DNA of 64,000 nucleotides from Persicitalea sp038235275 (GTDB lineage: Bacteria; Bacteroidota; Bacteroidia; Cytophagales; Spirosomataceae), in assembly GCA_038235275.1 (NCBI GenBank), contig JBBSUC010000003.1:62001-126000 (forward strand), read 5' to 3'. Below the pieces are notes generated by a model, which was not told the origin of the DNA, did no database searches, and saw only the letters and a list, made by a program, of their open reading frames with translations. The first letter of the stretch is position 1. The number at the start of each line of letters is the position of its first letter. A program made the translations under genes and the position numbers. This document shows positions 26,977-35,988 of this stretch, piece after piece.

Positions 26977-27987
26977 TCAGTTGCAGGGCTCGCCCGCGAT
27001 GGTAATGGTAGTGTCCTGAATGGTGTAAGTGGATTCCAGCGAGCGGCAGAGCATTTCGAGAATGGCAGGTAGCGGCTGGTTCTCGAAATCGGCATTCAAC
27101 CGACAGCGGGCAAGAGCAGGATTGGAAAGTTTGACATGAACCGCAAACTGGCTTTCCAACTGCCGGATTACGTCGCTGATGAGCGCATCCTGAAAATGAA
27201 AGGTGGAGGGTTGGTAAATTTCATTTTGGGCCAATTCCGGCTGAGCTTTGGTGAATAAACGTTTGGTGTCGGTTTCAAATAGCGCCTGTTGATTAGGCTT
27301 GAGCACCAATTGTTGGGCTTTCGCTTTGTGGTCAGGAGCCGATACCTCCACACTGCCCGTCACGACGTCGATTTCAAAAATCTTTTGGTCGGAGGCTGCT
27401 TTCACGTTGAAGCTGGTACCCAGTACCCGCACCGTCATCTCGCCACTGTGAATGAAGAAAGGGCGGCTACGGTCTTTCTGAATGTCAAAAAAGCCTTCCC
27501 CGGAGAACGTTACCGTTCGATTTTTTTGAGCAAATTCCTGGGGGTATCGAATCCGTGCTTCCGGGCGCAGCCATACCGTGCTGCCGTCGGGCAGCGTGTG
27601 CTGCACGATGCGCGGCTCTCTATTGACAAATTCCATCGGGGCAATTATTGCAGCGCCGGACACCGTCGCTGATTGTTCGCTCGGTGTGGGGAATGGATTA
27701 TATCGGGTATAAAGCAGGCCACAAACAAGCAGGAGGGAAGCAGCAATTCCCGTGATCCATCCCCACGGGAAACTGCGTACAGGAATGACTTCTTCCTCGC
27801 GGTCCAGCCGATTGGAGATTTGCCGGAAGGCCTCTTTTAACAATTCCTCCTTTTCGGTGTTTGAAATAGGATCGAGAAGATTTTGATCCTTGGGCAAGCC
27901 CGCGTACCAGGCCTCGACCCGCACTCTTTCGGCTTCGGTGCAGCTACCTTGCAGGTATTTATCCAGTAATGCGGGGTCGGGCTTCAT
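26977..27987 (-). CDS. FecR family anti-sigma factor
   Basis: 336 residues. The cytosolic N-terminus (1-75) binds the sigma factor; one membrane helix lies at about 77-95 (WITGIAASLLLVCGLLYT). The periplasmic FecR domain follows (HTLPDGSTVWLRPEARIRYPQEF, GEGFFDIQKD, VLGTSFNVKAA), then a C-terminal DUF4974/STN-like module (FHFQDALISDVIRQLESQFAVHVKL). It passes the ligand-bound state of the downstream SusC to the ECF sigma factor. Operon order sigma-FecR-SusC-SusD is canonical for Bacteroidota. Confidence 0.95.
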   Translation of the reverse strand: MKPDPALLDKYLQGSCTEAERVRVEAWYAGLPKDQNLLDPISNTEKEELLKEAFRQISNRLDREEEVIPVRSFPWGWITGIAASLLLVCGLLYTRYNPFPTPSEQSATVSGAAIIAPMEFVNREPRIVQHTLPDGSTVWLRPEARIRYPQEFAQKNRTVTFSGEGFFDIQKDRSRPFFIHSGEMTVRVLGTSFNVKAASDQKIFEIDVVTGSVEVSAPDHKAKAQQLVLKPNQQALFETDTKRLFTKAQPELAQNEIYQPSTFHFQDALISDVIRQLESQFAVHVKLSNPALARCRLNADFENQPLPAILEMLCRSLESTYTIQDTTITIAGEPCN

Positions 27988-28058
27988 GGCTTCGGAATGG
28001 CGTACATTCCCTAAGTCGCAGCCAACGAACCCTGACCCTTAGTGCAGGCAGAAAAAAA

Positions 28059-28643
28059 TTAAGAGAAAAATAAAAACAACAGCAAATAGGCCAGGTGTTC
28101 TTTCAAGTACACCTTCAAAAAGCGGAGCGCTTTGGTGATGTGTTGTTCGACCGTCTTTTCGGAGATATTTAGCTGGTCGGCCACCTCGCGGTTGGTCAGA
28201 CCGCCGCGGCTGAGCGTAAAAACCCGCTGGCATTTGTCGGGAAGCAGATGTAGGCCTTCCTGGTACCGGGCGCGCAAATCCTGGGCGATGGTTTCCTGGT
28301 CCGTAAATCCCTCTTCACGATGCCGCTCGGCTACCCAACTTTGCTGCCGAGCGGCGCGAGCTATTTCCTGACGATGATGACTGATTACCAAATTTTTGGC
28401 CGCTGAAAATAGGTAGGCCCGGCAATTCTGCACTGACAAACTCCCCCGTTTCTGCCACAGCCCGACAAACAATTCCTGCACGATTTCCTGGGCGGTGTAG
28501 CGGTCGTCGACGCGGGCGTGGACGTAGTCAAAAAGCCGGACGGAATAGCGGTGGTATAAGATTTCAAAAGCCTGCCGGTCGTCGCTAACGCCAATGCTAT
28601 CAAGCAACTTTTCGTCCGATAAATGGGCGTAGTGCGTCTCCAT
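28059..28643 (-). CDS. ECF RNA polymerase sigma factor (Bacteroidota expansion type)
   Basis: 194 residues. Region 2 (AFEILYHRYSVRLFDYVHARVDD, AQEIVQELFVGLWQKR) and region 4 (LPDKCQRVFTLSRGGLTNREVADQLNISEKTVEQHITKAL) are clear. The C-terminus ends in a strongly hydrophobic tail, LAYLLLFLFFS, often seen in this sigma group. It presumably drives the FecR/SusCD/phosphoesterase genes when released by the anti-sigma factor encoded 71 nt downstream. Confidence 0.95.
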   Translation of the reverse strand: METHYAHLSDEKLLDSIGVSDDRQAFEILYHRYSVRLFDYVHARVDDRYTAQEIVQELFVGLWQKRGSLSVQNCRAYLFSAAKNLVISHHRQEIARAARQQSWVAERHREEGFTDQETIAQDLRARYQEGLHLLPDKCQRVFTLSRGGLTNREVADQLNISEKTVEQHITKALRFLKVYLKEHLAYLLLFLFFS

Positions 28644-28808
28644 AGTCTTTCATCGTTGTTTGCAAAACCCAAGTTTTCTACCTGAAATCGCGACAAAATT
28701 CGCATAAATAAGCCAGACCAATAGCACTGCACAAGTTAAGGAATCTTGTACAAATCGGCACTCCATTTAACAAAAGGGTAATGAGGGGGATGAACTACCC
28801 GGAAGGGA

Positions 28809-29813
28809 TCATCGACCAGCCGCCACAGGCTTTATTTTCAGAATTTTTTCAAAAAACTCCTCCGTTGCCCGCTCCACGCCGGGAACGTCCTTCGACGTGA
28901 AATGCGAGGCAATCACGTGGTCGCCGCTGTTAGGAAAAGCTTGTTCCACTTTCAGGGCGTCGGGCGTGCCGAGCTTGGGAAACATTTCCTTAATGGCCGC
29001 CACCGAGACGACCTGATCCTGCTCCTCATCGTTTTTGTAATAGTAGCCGACAAAGGCGGGCAATTTCACTTTTTCGTACACCTCGGGCCGCGCCACGGCG
29101 TCGATGGTTTGCTGCAAAGTCATCAGGCCGTTGGCGCTGTAGCTTTTCAGCCAGTAATTGCTGCGCGCTGAGCTGTCGGCACTCACGCGGTGCTTGCCCA
29201 CGGCGGCATCCAGAATCTGCTGCCCCCAGGGACGGGTGGCCAGCTTCATGGCTGGGTTGGCCACGGCCATGCAGGGCGAATACAGCACAATCCCCTTGAT
29301 TTCGGGGTGCGTGGCGGCTAAATAGACCGTCAGCAGCCCGCCCGCCGAAGTACCGATCACAATCACGCTATCGCCGATGGCTTCTCCGATGGCGAGGGCG
29401 CGCTTAGCCCCGGCCAGGAAGTTTTCGGGTGTGAGGTCGTCGAAAGCCTCGGGATCGTCGATGCCGGCGTCGTGCAGCCGCGCCAGGTACAGGTTAGCTC
29501 TGTAGCGCTTGGCCAGGTCGCGGTGAACGGGGTCGCCCTCGGCCTGGCTTGCGCCGAAGCCGTGAATATAGACGATGCTGTACGGCGTTTTTTGCCCAAC
29601 TGAATCGGCCCATACGATGCGGGCCTCGTTGTCTCTTTTCAGGTCAGGAATGGCCGCTTCGGAGCGTTCGATGTCGGCTTCGAGTTCAGTGAGGTTCTGG
29701 GTGACGGTCGGCAGGGTGGCGTCGAGCGTGGCGTCGGGGACATCGGGGCCGACGGCATAAACAATGAGGAGTATACCGACGATAGCGGCCATCCAGAGAA
29801 GAAATTTTTTCAT
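28809..29813 (-). CDS. Alpha/beta hydrolase, membrane-anchored or exported
   Basis: 334 residues from the ATG at 29813 (MKKFLLWMAAIVGILLIVYAVG, one hydrophobic N-terminal segment). An ATG at 29840 adds nine residues. Hydrolase signatures are IVYIHGFGASQAEGDPVHRDLA (oxyanion region), the elbow VIGTSAGGLL (nucleophile Ser156) and the late GDHVIASHF (His). The acid is probably in NDEEQDQVV. It resembles carboxylesterase/lysophospholipase-type proteins. It lies upstream of the sigma gene on the same strand with a 165-nt gap, so a link to the SusCD locus is possible but not shown. Confidence 0.8.
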   Translation of the reverse strand: MKKFLLWMAAIVGILLIVYAVGPDVPDATLDATLPTVTQNLTELEADIERSEAAIPDLKRDNEARIVWADSVGQKTPYSIVYIHGFGASQAEGDPVHRDLAKRYRANLYLARLHDAGIDDPEAFDDLTPENFLAGAKRALAIGEAIGDSVIVIGTSAGGLLTVYLAATHPEIKGIVLYSPCMAVANPAMKLATRPWGQQILDAAVGKHRVSADSSARSNYWLKSYSANGLMTLQQTIDAVARPEVYEKVKLPAFVGYYYKNDEEQDQVVSVAAIKEMFPKLGTPDALKVEQAFPNSGDHVIASHFTSKDVPGVERATEEFFEKILKIKPVAAGR

Positions 29814-30020
29814 TTTAGGGAAGGGCTTTAGGGGTTTCAAAGTCCGAAAGTTACCATTTTCCCGCCAGACTCATAACCCCCAACGACGCACGGAGAGTTT
29901 AAGAACTTTGAACCGCCCGGGTGCCCCCCGTCTGAACTCCTTCACGGCGTCTTCACCACCGCCAACCTCCATAGCAACTCTATATGGCTGATTTCAGGAA
30001 AAGGAAGTGACATCTCCCTT

Positions 30021-31043
30021 TTAACAATGTACAACGGAAGACTCCCTCACGATTAATTTGTGGCGTAAAGTAATGGAATCTGCTGACTGCAAATTGATGT
30101 TACCGACCAGGTGATTTATGATACTTTGCCCCGCCAAAATGCCCATTTCGTAGCCCGGATACGCTACGGTGGTCAGGCTGGGCGTGATGACCTCGGAAAT
30201 AGGATCGTTGTTGAAGCCTACCACCTTGATGTCCCTGGGAACATCGTTGCCCGCCTTCCTCAATTCCTGAATCATCTTCACGGCAAAAGTGTCATTTGCG
30301 ATAAAAAGACCGTCTATCTTGCTGGGGGAACTCACGATTTGACGCATAACACCTTCTGTTTCGTCAGGGTAAAGGTTGGTTTCGATGAGCATCTCCGCCT
30401 TGGGCTTCCGACCATTTTCGCGCAGCGCTTTTTTGAAGCCTTCGTAACGCTCGCTGTATACGTTCCGCTTCAAATTACCGCTGATGTGCAGGATGTTTTG
30501 GCAGCCCTGCTCGATCAGGTGTTCCGTGGCTTCGTAGCCGGCCTGCTCGTTGTCGATCAGGATGGTCGTGCAACCCGGCATGTCCACCACACGGTCAAAA
30601 AATAGCAATGGAATGTCCCGTTCAGTGAAAGCCGTAAAATGTTCGTAGCTATCCGTGTCGTAGGCCAATGAAACCAGTAATGCATCGACTCCGCTATTGA
30701 GCAGCACCTGAGAATTGATAATTTCTTTCTTCTGAAATTCTAGTGACTGACTGATAATCAAACTATAACCTGATTTGTTTGCTACTGTTTCCATTCCCGA
30801 CAGAACGGTGGACATGAAGTGAGAATCAAGCCTGGGGACGATCACTCCCAGCGTATTGGACTTCTGCTTGCTGAGGTTAGCCGCAAACTTATTAGAGCGG
30901 TACCCCATTTCTTTTGCCTTCGAGCGCACCATGCGTTTGGTTTTGTCGCTGATTCCCGGATGGTTGTTCAAAGCGCGACTGATTGTGCCGGGCGAGAACT
31001 CCAGTACTTCGGCCAGGTCGTAAATCGTAGTTTTCTTAGACAC
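30021..31043 (-). CDS. LacI family transcriptional regulator
   Basis: 340 residues starting at GTG 31043. N-terminal LacI helix-turn-helix (TIYDLAEVLEFSPGTISRALNNHPGISDKTKRMVRSKAKEMGY), then a periplasmic-binding-protein-like effector domain (NTLGVIVPRLDSHFMSTVLSGME to the C-terminus). It is divergent from the SusC-SusD-glycosidase operon. A 16-bp palindrome with central CG, typical of LacI-family operators, covers the -33 box of that operon (31208-31223). Likely a repressor released by a sugar from the operon's polysaccharide. Confidence 0.95.
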   Translation of the reverse strand: MSKKTTIYDLAEVLEFSPGTISRALNNHPGISDKTKRMVRSKAKEMGYRSNKFAANLSKQKSNTLGVIVPRLDSHFMSTVLSGMETVANKSGYSLIISQSLEFQKKEIINSQVLLNSGVDALLVSLAYDTDSYEHFTAFTERDIPLLFFDRVVDMPGCTTILIDNEQAGYEATEHLIEQGCQNILHISGNLKRNVYSERYEGFKKALRENGRKPKAEMLIETNLYPDETEGVMRQIVSSPSKIDGLFIANDTFAVKMIQELRKAGNDVPRDIKVVGFNNDPISEVITPSLTTVAYPGYEMGILAGQSIINHLVGNINLQSADSITLRHKLIVRESSVVHC

Positions 31044-31074
31044 TCAGAGGATTATTAAGCAGAATAACGTGCAA

Positions 31075-31082
31075 CAAAACTA
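31075..31082 (-). promoter_or_regulatory. Possible -7 element for the lacI-type gene
   Basis: TAGTTTTG on the minus strand matches TAnnTTTG and lies 31 nt upstream of the GTG start. A TGCAA half-site (31070-31074) sits right beside it, which could allow autoregulation. The -33 region is only TTTC-like. Confidence 0.4.
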
Positions 31083-31207
31083 CGCAACTAATTTTTGAAA
31101 AATAATTTATGTGGGAAAAATCATACAATCACGGCCACAAAAGCCATTAGCAGTTAGAAAATTATAATTTATCAATGCTTTTATTTAGTTTTTAGAAGCA
31201 TATATTG

Positions 31208-31223
31208 ATGCAATCGGTTGCAT
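31208..31223. promoter_or_regulatory. LacI-type operator palindrome
   Basis: ATGCAATCGGTTGCAT is a 16-bp palindrome with one mismatched pair and a central CG, the usual architecture of LacI/GalR-family operators. It overlaps the -33 TTG (31218-31220) of the SusC promoter, so binding would block RNA polymerase. The divergent LacI gene is the obvious binder. Confidence 0.75.
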
Positions 31224-31248
31224 TGAACACTTGCTCTTTCTACCTTTG
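31218..31248 (+). promoter_or_regulatory. Bacteroidota-type promoter of the second susC operon
   Basis: TTG at 31218-31220, a 20-nt spacer and TACCTTTG at 31241-31248 match the -33/-7 consensus TTTG, 19-20 nt, TAnnTTTG. It lies about 80 nt upstream of the SusC ATG. Confidence 0.75.
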
Positions 31249-31329
31249 TTAATATCGGGCGGAAAAAGTGCCCCGAGATTCAACCAATCGAACAGCGATT
31301 CTTTCAATCACCCTCCTTTTACCTAAATT

Positions 31330-34281
31330 ATGAAACAACTTTCCTGTAAACTCTTACTGAAAGTAGCCTTCGTGGCGCTGCTTTACCTGACGGCGTTTCC
31401 CTACGCCTTCGCCCAAGACAGCCAATCCGTCTCTGGTAAGATTGTGGATGAGCGTAACCAGCCCATGATTGGCACGACGGTTTCGGAGAAAGGCACCTCC
31501 AACGGCACCTTCACCAATGCCAGCGGGAACTACACGCTCAAACTGAACAAGCAGCCCGCGACGCTGGTATTTAGTTTCATCGGCTACGAAGGTCAGGAAA
31601 TCGAACTGAACGGCCGTTCGCAACTGGATGTGACGATGAACTCCACCGAATCGAGCCTAAGTGAAGTGGTAGTGGTGGGCTACGGCACTCAGCGAAAAAG
31701 CGATCTGACGGGTTCGGTGGTGTCCGTTCCAAAGGAGCGACTACAGCAACTGCCCAATACCAACATCGCCCAGGCGTTGCAGGGGTCCATTCCCGGTCTA
31801 CAGATCAATACCAACTCGGGTGGAGCGGAACAGAATAACGTGACGATTCTGGTGCGGGGGCGCAGTTCTATTGCGGCCAGTACCTCGCCGCTGATTATCC
31901 TCGACGGCATCCCGTACACAGGCAGTATTTCCGACATCAATCCTTCGGACGTAGCTTCGATGGAGGTCCTGAAAGACGCTTCAGCAGCGGCAATTTACGG
32001 CTCACGCGGCTCCAATGGCGTCATTCTGGTCACCACGAAACAGGGTAAAAGTGGCCAGGTGCGCATATCCTACGATGGCTTCTACGGCATCCAGCAGTTG
32101 GCCAACAAGCCTGATCTGCTAAATGGTGAAGACTTCTATCAATTCAAGAAAAACCGGGCCAATATTCCGACGGGTTCCATCTCGCCTTCGGAGCAGGCCG
32201 TGTACGATTCGGGTAATTTCGCCGACTGGTACGCGCTGGCCACCCGGCAGGGAAGCCGCAGCCAGCACAGTGTGAACGTGTCGGGTGGCAGCGACAAAGC
32301 GACCTTTTACGTGGGGGCTACCTACCTGAATGTAGCAGGAGTCGCCGTCAACGATAACTTCAAGCGCTATACCCTGCGGCCCAATGTATCGGTGCAGGTG
32401 ACGCCCTGGCTGAACTTTGCCTCCTCGTCGCAGCTTTCCTACGCCGATCGCAGCGGCATCGCGGCGGATTTCGCGGGTGAGCAGGGGGCCAATTTTTTCA
32501 TTCCCCTGGCTACCCCCTACAATCCCGACGGCACGCCCACGGTGTACGCCTGGCCCGAATATAATCTGGCGGGGAATCCGCTGGCGGGCATCGAAGCCCG
32601 CGATGTAAACCTGACTTACCGGATTTTTAGCACCAACGCCCTGCGCGTGGACATACCTTTCGTAAAAGGATTATCCTACAAACTCAACACTGGGGTGGAA
32701 ATACAAACCAATACGCAGGAAACCTATTACGGGCGTGGCACCAGGCAGGGACTGGAAGGTCGGGGCGTGGCCACCAACGTCAACTCGCAGTCGCGCAACT
32801 TTACCGTGGAGAATATCCTCAGCTACACCCGCTCGTTCGGTCTACATAACCTGGGTCTAACCGGGCTATACAGCATCCAGTCCACCGATAACGAGTCTCA
32901 GCAACTTTCAGGTAAGGGTTTTCCCAATGACGTACTGACCAACTTCCAGATGAACACGGCGTCACTGCTCACGCCCAGCTCAGACTATTCGAAGCAAAAC
33001 CTGGAATCGCAGATGCTGCGATTGAATTACGGCTACGACAGCCGTTACCTGCTCACCCTCACCGCCCGGCGCGACGGCTACTCCGGCTTCGGGGTGGATA
33101 CCAAGTACGGCGTTTTTCCTTCTGTTGCCGTGGGCTGGAACATCGCGCGGGAATCTTTCATGAGCGGCTTTGAATTCTTGACCAATCTCAAACTGCGGGC
33201 TTCCTACGGCCTGAATGGCAATCAGGCTGTGTCCAGCTACCAATCGCTGGCCACGCTGGCGACCCGCCAGTACCTCAGCGGCTCCACCATCGTGCCGGGC
33301 TACGTGCCTTCCCGGCTGGGCAACGAGAAGCTGGGCTGGGAATCGACCCGCTCGTCCAACATCGGGCTGGACTTCGGGTTCCTGGGCAACCGTATTCAGG
33401 GCAGCGTGGATGTGTACGATAAACAAACTTATGACCTGCTGCTGAAGCGCAATATCTCCTCGGTCCAGGGCTTTGGGAGCATCATCCAGAACATCGGCAA
33501 AACGGCCAACAAGGGCGTGGAGGTACTCATCACGTCAACCAACCTGAGCCGCAACGGCCTGACCTGGACGACCACCGCCAACGGGGCCTACAACGCCAAT
33601 CGCATCGTTGACCTGTACGGAGATGGTAATGATGACCCCGGCAACGGCTGGTTCATCGGGCGACCCATTCGCACGATTTACGACTATAAGTACGGGGGTA
33701 TTTTCCGCTCGGCCGATGAGGTGGCGGCCTCACCCCAGCCCACGGCCAAGCCGGGCTACGTGCGCGTGACCGATGTGAACGGCGACGGCAAGATCAACGC
33801 CGAAGACCGTACTTTCCAGGGCAATTTGGATCCACTTTTCACTTACGGTTTGACCAATACGCTGGCTTACAAAGGGTTTTCACTCATGATTTTTATCCAG
33901 GGGGTAGCCAATGTTACCAAGGAAAATCCGCTGGTGCAGGACAACGTGTTTACCGACGTGCGCCGCAACACCACGAAGAAAGAGTGGTGGACGCCCGAAA
34001 ATCCGAACGCGACTCACTGGTCGAATGACGCTTATTCCAATAACCTGAACATGAACATCTACCAGGACGCCAGTTTTGCCCGGTTGAAGGATGTGTCGCT
34101 GGCTTACCAGATTCCGGCGTCGGCCTTGAAAACACTCAGAATGAATACCCTGAAAATTTATCTGACGGGTCGCAACCTGGCCACCTGGACTCGGTACGAG
34201 GGACTTGACCCGGAACTTACCAACCAGGTTGGACTGCCCTTGCAGCGCGAATTCCTGATCGGCCTCAGCGCCAGTTTTTAA
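31330..34281 (+). CDS. SusC/RagA-type TonB-linked outer-membrane transporter
   Basis: 983 residues. Signal peptide ending near FAQ/DS, CarboxypepD_reg-like domain (VSGKIVDERNQPMIGTTVSEKG, about 35-110), SusC plug with SEVVVVGYGTQRKSDLTGSVVSV and VLKDASAAAIYGSRGSNGVILVTTK, barrel ending QREFLIGLSASF. Unlike the other SusC it has no STN domain, which fits control by LacI instead of an anti-sigma cascade. The partner SusD starts 24 nt downstream. Likely imports oligosaccharides from the polymer cut by the glycosidase at the end of the operon. Confidence 0.96.
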   Translation: MKQLSCKLLLKVAFVALLYLTAFPYAFAQDSQSVSGKIVDERNQPMIGTTVSEKGTSNGTFTNASGNYTLKLNKQPATLVFSFIGYEGQEIELNGRSQLDVTMNSTESSLSEVVVVGYGTQRKSDLTGSVVSVPKERLQQLPNTNIAQALQGSIPGLQINTNSGGAEQNNVTILVRGRSSIAASTSPLIILDGIPYTGSISDINPSDVASMEVLKDASAAAIYGSRGSNGVILVTTKQGKSGQVRISYDGFYGIQQLANKPDLLNGEDFYQFKKNRANIPTGSISPSEQAVYDSGNFADWYALATRQGSRSQHSVNVSGGSDKATFYVGATYLNVAGVAVNDNFKRYTLRPNVSVQVTPWLNFASSSQLSYADRSGIAADFAGEQGANFFIPLATPYNPDGTPTVYAWPEYNLAGNPLAGIEARDVNLTYRIFSTNALRVDIPFVKGLSYKLNTGVEIQTNTQETYYGRGTRQGLEGRGVATNVNSQSRNFTVENILSYTRSFGLHNLGLTGLYSIQSTDNESQQLSGKGFPNDVLTNFQMNTASLLTPSSDYSKQNLESQMLRLNYGYDSRYLLTLTARRDGYSGFGVDTKYGVFPSVAVGWNIARESFMSGFEFLTNLKLRASYGLNGNQAVSSYQSLATLATRQYLSGSTIVPGYVPSRLGNEKLGWESTRSSNIGLDFGFLGNRIQGSVDVYDKQTYDLLLKRNISSVQGFGSIIQNIGKTANKGVEVLITSTNLSRNGLTWTTTANGAYNANRIVDLYGDGNDDPGNGWFIGRPIRTIYDYKYGGIFRSADEVAASPQPTAKPGYVRVTDVNGDGKINAEDRTFQGNLDPLFTYGLTNTLAYKGFSLMIFIQGVANVTKENPLVQDNVFTDVRRNTTKKEWWTPENPNATHWSNDAYSNNLNMNIYQDASFARLKDVSLAYQIPASALKTLRMNTLKIYLTGRNLATWTRYEGLDPELTNQVGLPLQREFLIGLSASF

Positions 34282-34305
34282 ACCCCATTCCTTTCCTGAA
34301 ATAGT

Positions 34306-35937
34306 ATGAAACACATAGATAAAAAAATGCTGGGGTTGCTTTTGGGGATGACCCTCGCCCTCGGCAGTTGCCAAAAAGATTTCCTAGATGAAAAGCCGCT
34401 GGACATCATCACCCCTGACAACCTGTACATCGACAAGGGAGGCTTCGAGTCCGGCCTGTACGGACTTTACAATTTAATCCGCCAGGAGCGGGCCGGCACC
34501 GACGGTGGCAACAACGGCCTCACCTTCGTACCCGCCTTCGTGGGTGTTGACAATAGCTTCGGTATGTTTATCGGCGGGGGAAGCTACGAGCAGGTGTTCA
34601 ACGAATTCGGCATTCTTCTCAATTCTTCCAACGGCACCGTAAACCAGACGTGGGAGTACCTCTACCGGGTAGTCAACGCCACCAATACCATCATTGGCCG
34701 TTCCGAAAATCCCGGCATCGTCTGGACGGCGGCGGAAAAAAATCAGATCGTGGGCGAGGCCAAACTTATGCGCGCCTGGGCCTACCGCCACCTAACGTTT
34801 CTGTGGGGCGATGTTCCGCTGAACCTGGTGGAATCCAGCGGGGCTACCATCCGCACGGACTTCGACCGCACTCCCGTGGCCGAAATTCGCAAGCAAATGG
34901 AGACCGACCTGCTGGCCGCCGAAACCGGTATGGCCGAGGTCGCCCCCAGCGTGGCCCGTATGCCACGCGCGATGGCCACACATTACCTGGCCGAGCTGTA
35001 CCTGACCACCGGCGAGAATCAAAAAGCAAAAGAAAAAGCCCTTTCCCTCATTCAAAATCCGCTTTATAAACTGATTACGGAACGTTACGGCGTTGAGAGC
35101 AGCAAGGCGGGTACGCCCTTCACCGATATGTTTATCGACGGTAATTCCAACCGCAGCGAAGGCAACACCGAGGCCATCTGGTTGTTACAGAATGAGTACC
35201 AGTCGCTGGGCGGGGATAACAACATCCTGCGCCGCTGGTGGGTCAACCGTTACGAAACTATTTCGGTAAGTGGCAAGCGCCCCATTGCCGTTTCGATCGA
35301 GAACGGCGGGCGCGGCATCGGGCGCTTTGGCATCACCCGCTTCGCGCTGAATCTGTACGGAGCCACCGACGACCGGGGATCGTACCACGCCCTGCGTCAG
35401 TTCTGGATTATGAACAACCCCAAGTCTCTGCCCGCCGGAGCCAAGCTGGGCGACACAGTGCGCACCACGCGCACGGGATTGGAAACCCTCAGCAACCCGA
35501 ACTGGCCCAACACCCGTAAGTGGGACTACGCTCCCTCTGTCCCCGAAGACGTACAGCAGGCGACGGGCTACAACGACCAGATCTACCTGCGCCTGGGCGA
35601 GACCTACCTGCTGCTGGCCGAGGCGCAGTTCAAACTGGGCGATGCCGCTGGTGCCGCCGAGACCCTCAATACGCTCCGCAGCCGCGCCCACGCCAAGCCG
35701 GTTACCGCCGCCGATGTCACGCTGGACTTTATCCTCGACGAGCGGTCACGCGAGCTGATTACGGAGGAACACCGCCGTTACACGCTGCTGCGGACGGGTA
35801 AGTGGCTGGAACGAACCAGCAAGTACAATGCCATTACAAAAGACAAAATTACGGAACGCGACAGGTTGCTGCCCATCCCGCAATCGGTCATCGATGCGAA
35901 CCTGACGAAGAAAATGGAGCAAAATCCGGGATATTGA
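34306..35937 (+). CDS. SusD/RagB-type outer-membrane lipoprotein
   Basis: 543 residues with a lipoprotein signal ending LALGSC (Cys22). SusD landmarks are FLDEKPLDIITPDNLYIDKGGFESGLYGLYNLIRQ, the helix LMRAWAYRHLTFLWGDVPLNLV, and LRLGETYLLLAEAQFKLGDAAGAAETLNTLRSRA near the C-terminus. It pairs with the SusC encoded 24 nt upstream and is followed after 51 nt by the glycosidase/esterase fusion. Confidence 0.95.
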   Translation: MKHIDKKMLGLLLGMTLALGSCQKDFLDEKPLDIITPDNLYIDKGGFESGLYGLYNLIRQERAGTDGGNNGLTFVPAFVGVDNSFGMFIGGGSYEQVFNEFGILLNSSNGTVNQTWEYLYRVVNATNTIIGRSENPGIVWTAAEKNQIVGEAKLMRAWAYRHLTFLWGDVPLNLVESSGATIRTDFDRTPVAEIRKQMETDLLAAETGMAEVAPSVARMPRAMATHYLAELYLTTGENQKAKEKALSLIQNPLYKLITERYGVESSKAGTPFTDMFIDGNSNRSEGNTEAIWLLQNEYQSLGGDNNILRRWWVNRYETISVSGKRPIAVSIENGGRGIGRFGITRFALNLYGATDDRGSYHALRQFWIMNNPKSLPAGAKLGDTVRTTRTGLETLSNPNWPNTRKWDYAPSVPEDVQQATGYNDQIYLRLGETYLLLAEAQFKLGDAAGAAETLNTLRSRAHAKPVTAADVTLDFILDERSRELITEEHRRYTLLRTGKWLERTSKYNAITKDKITERDRLLPIPQSVIDANLTKKMEQNPGY

Positions 35938-35988
35938 GTCGCTGTCGGCTCTTCTGGACGGCCGTTTTTTCTTAAATTACGCTTTTTT

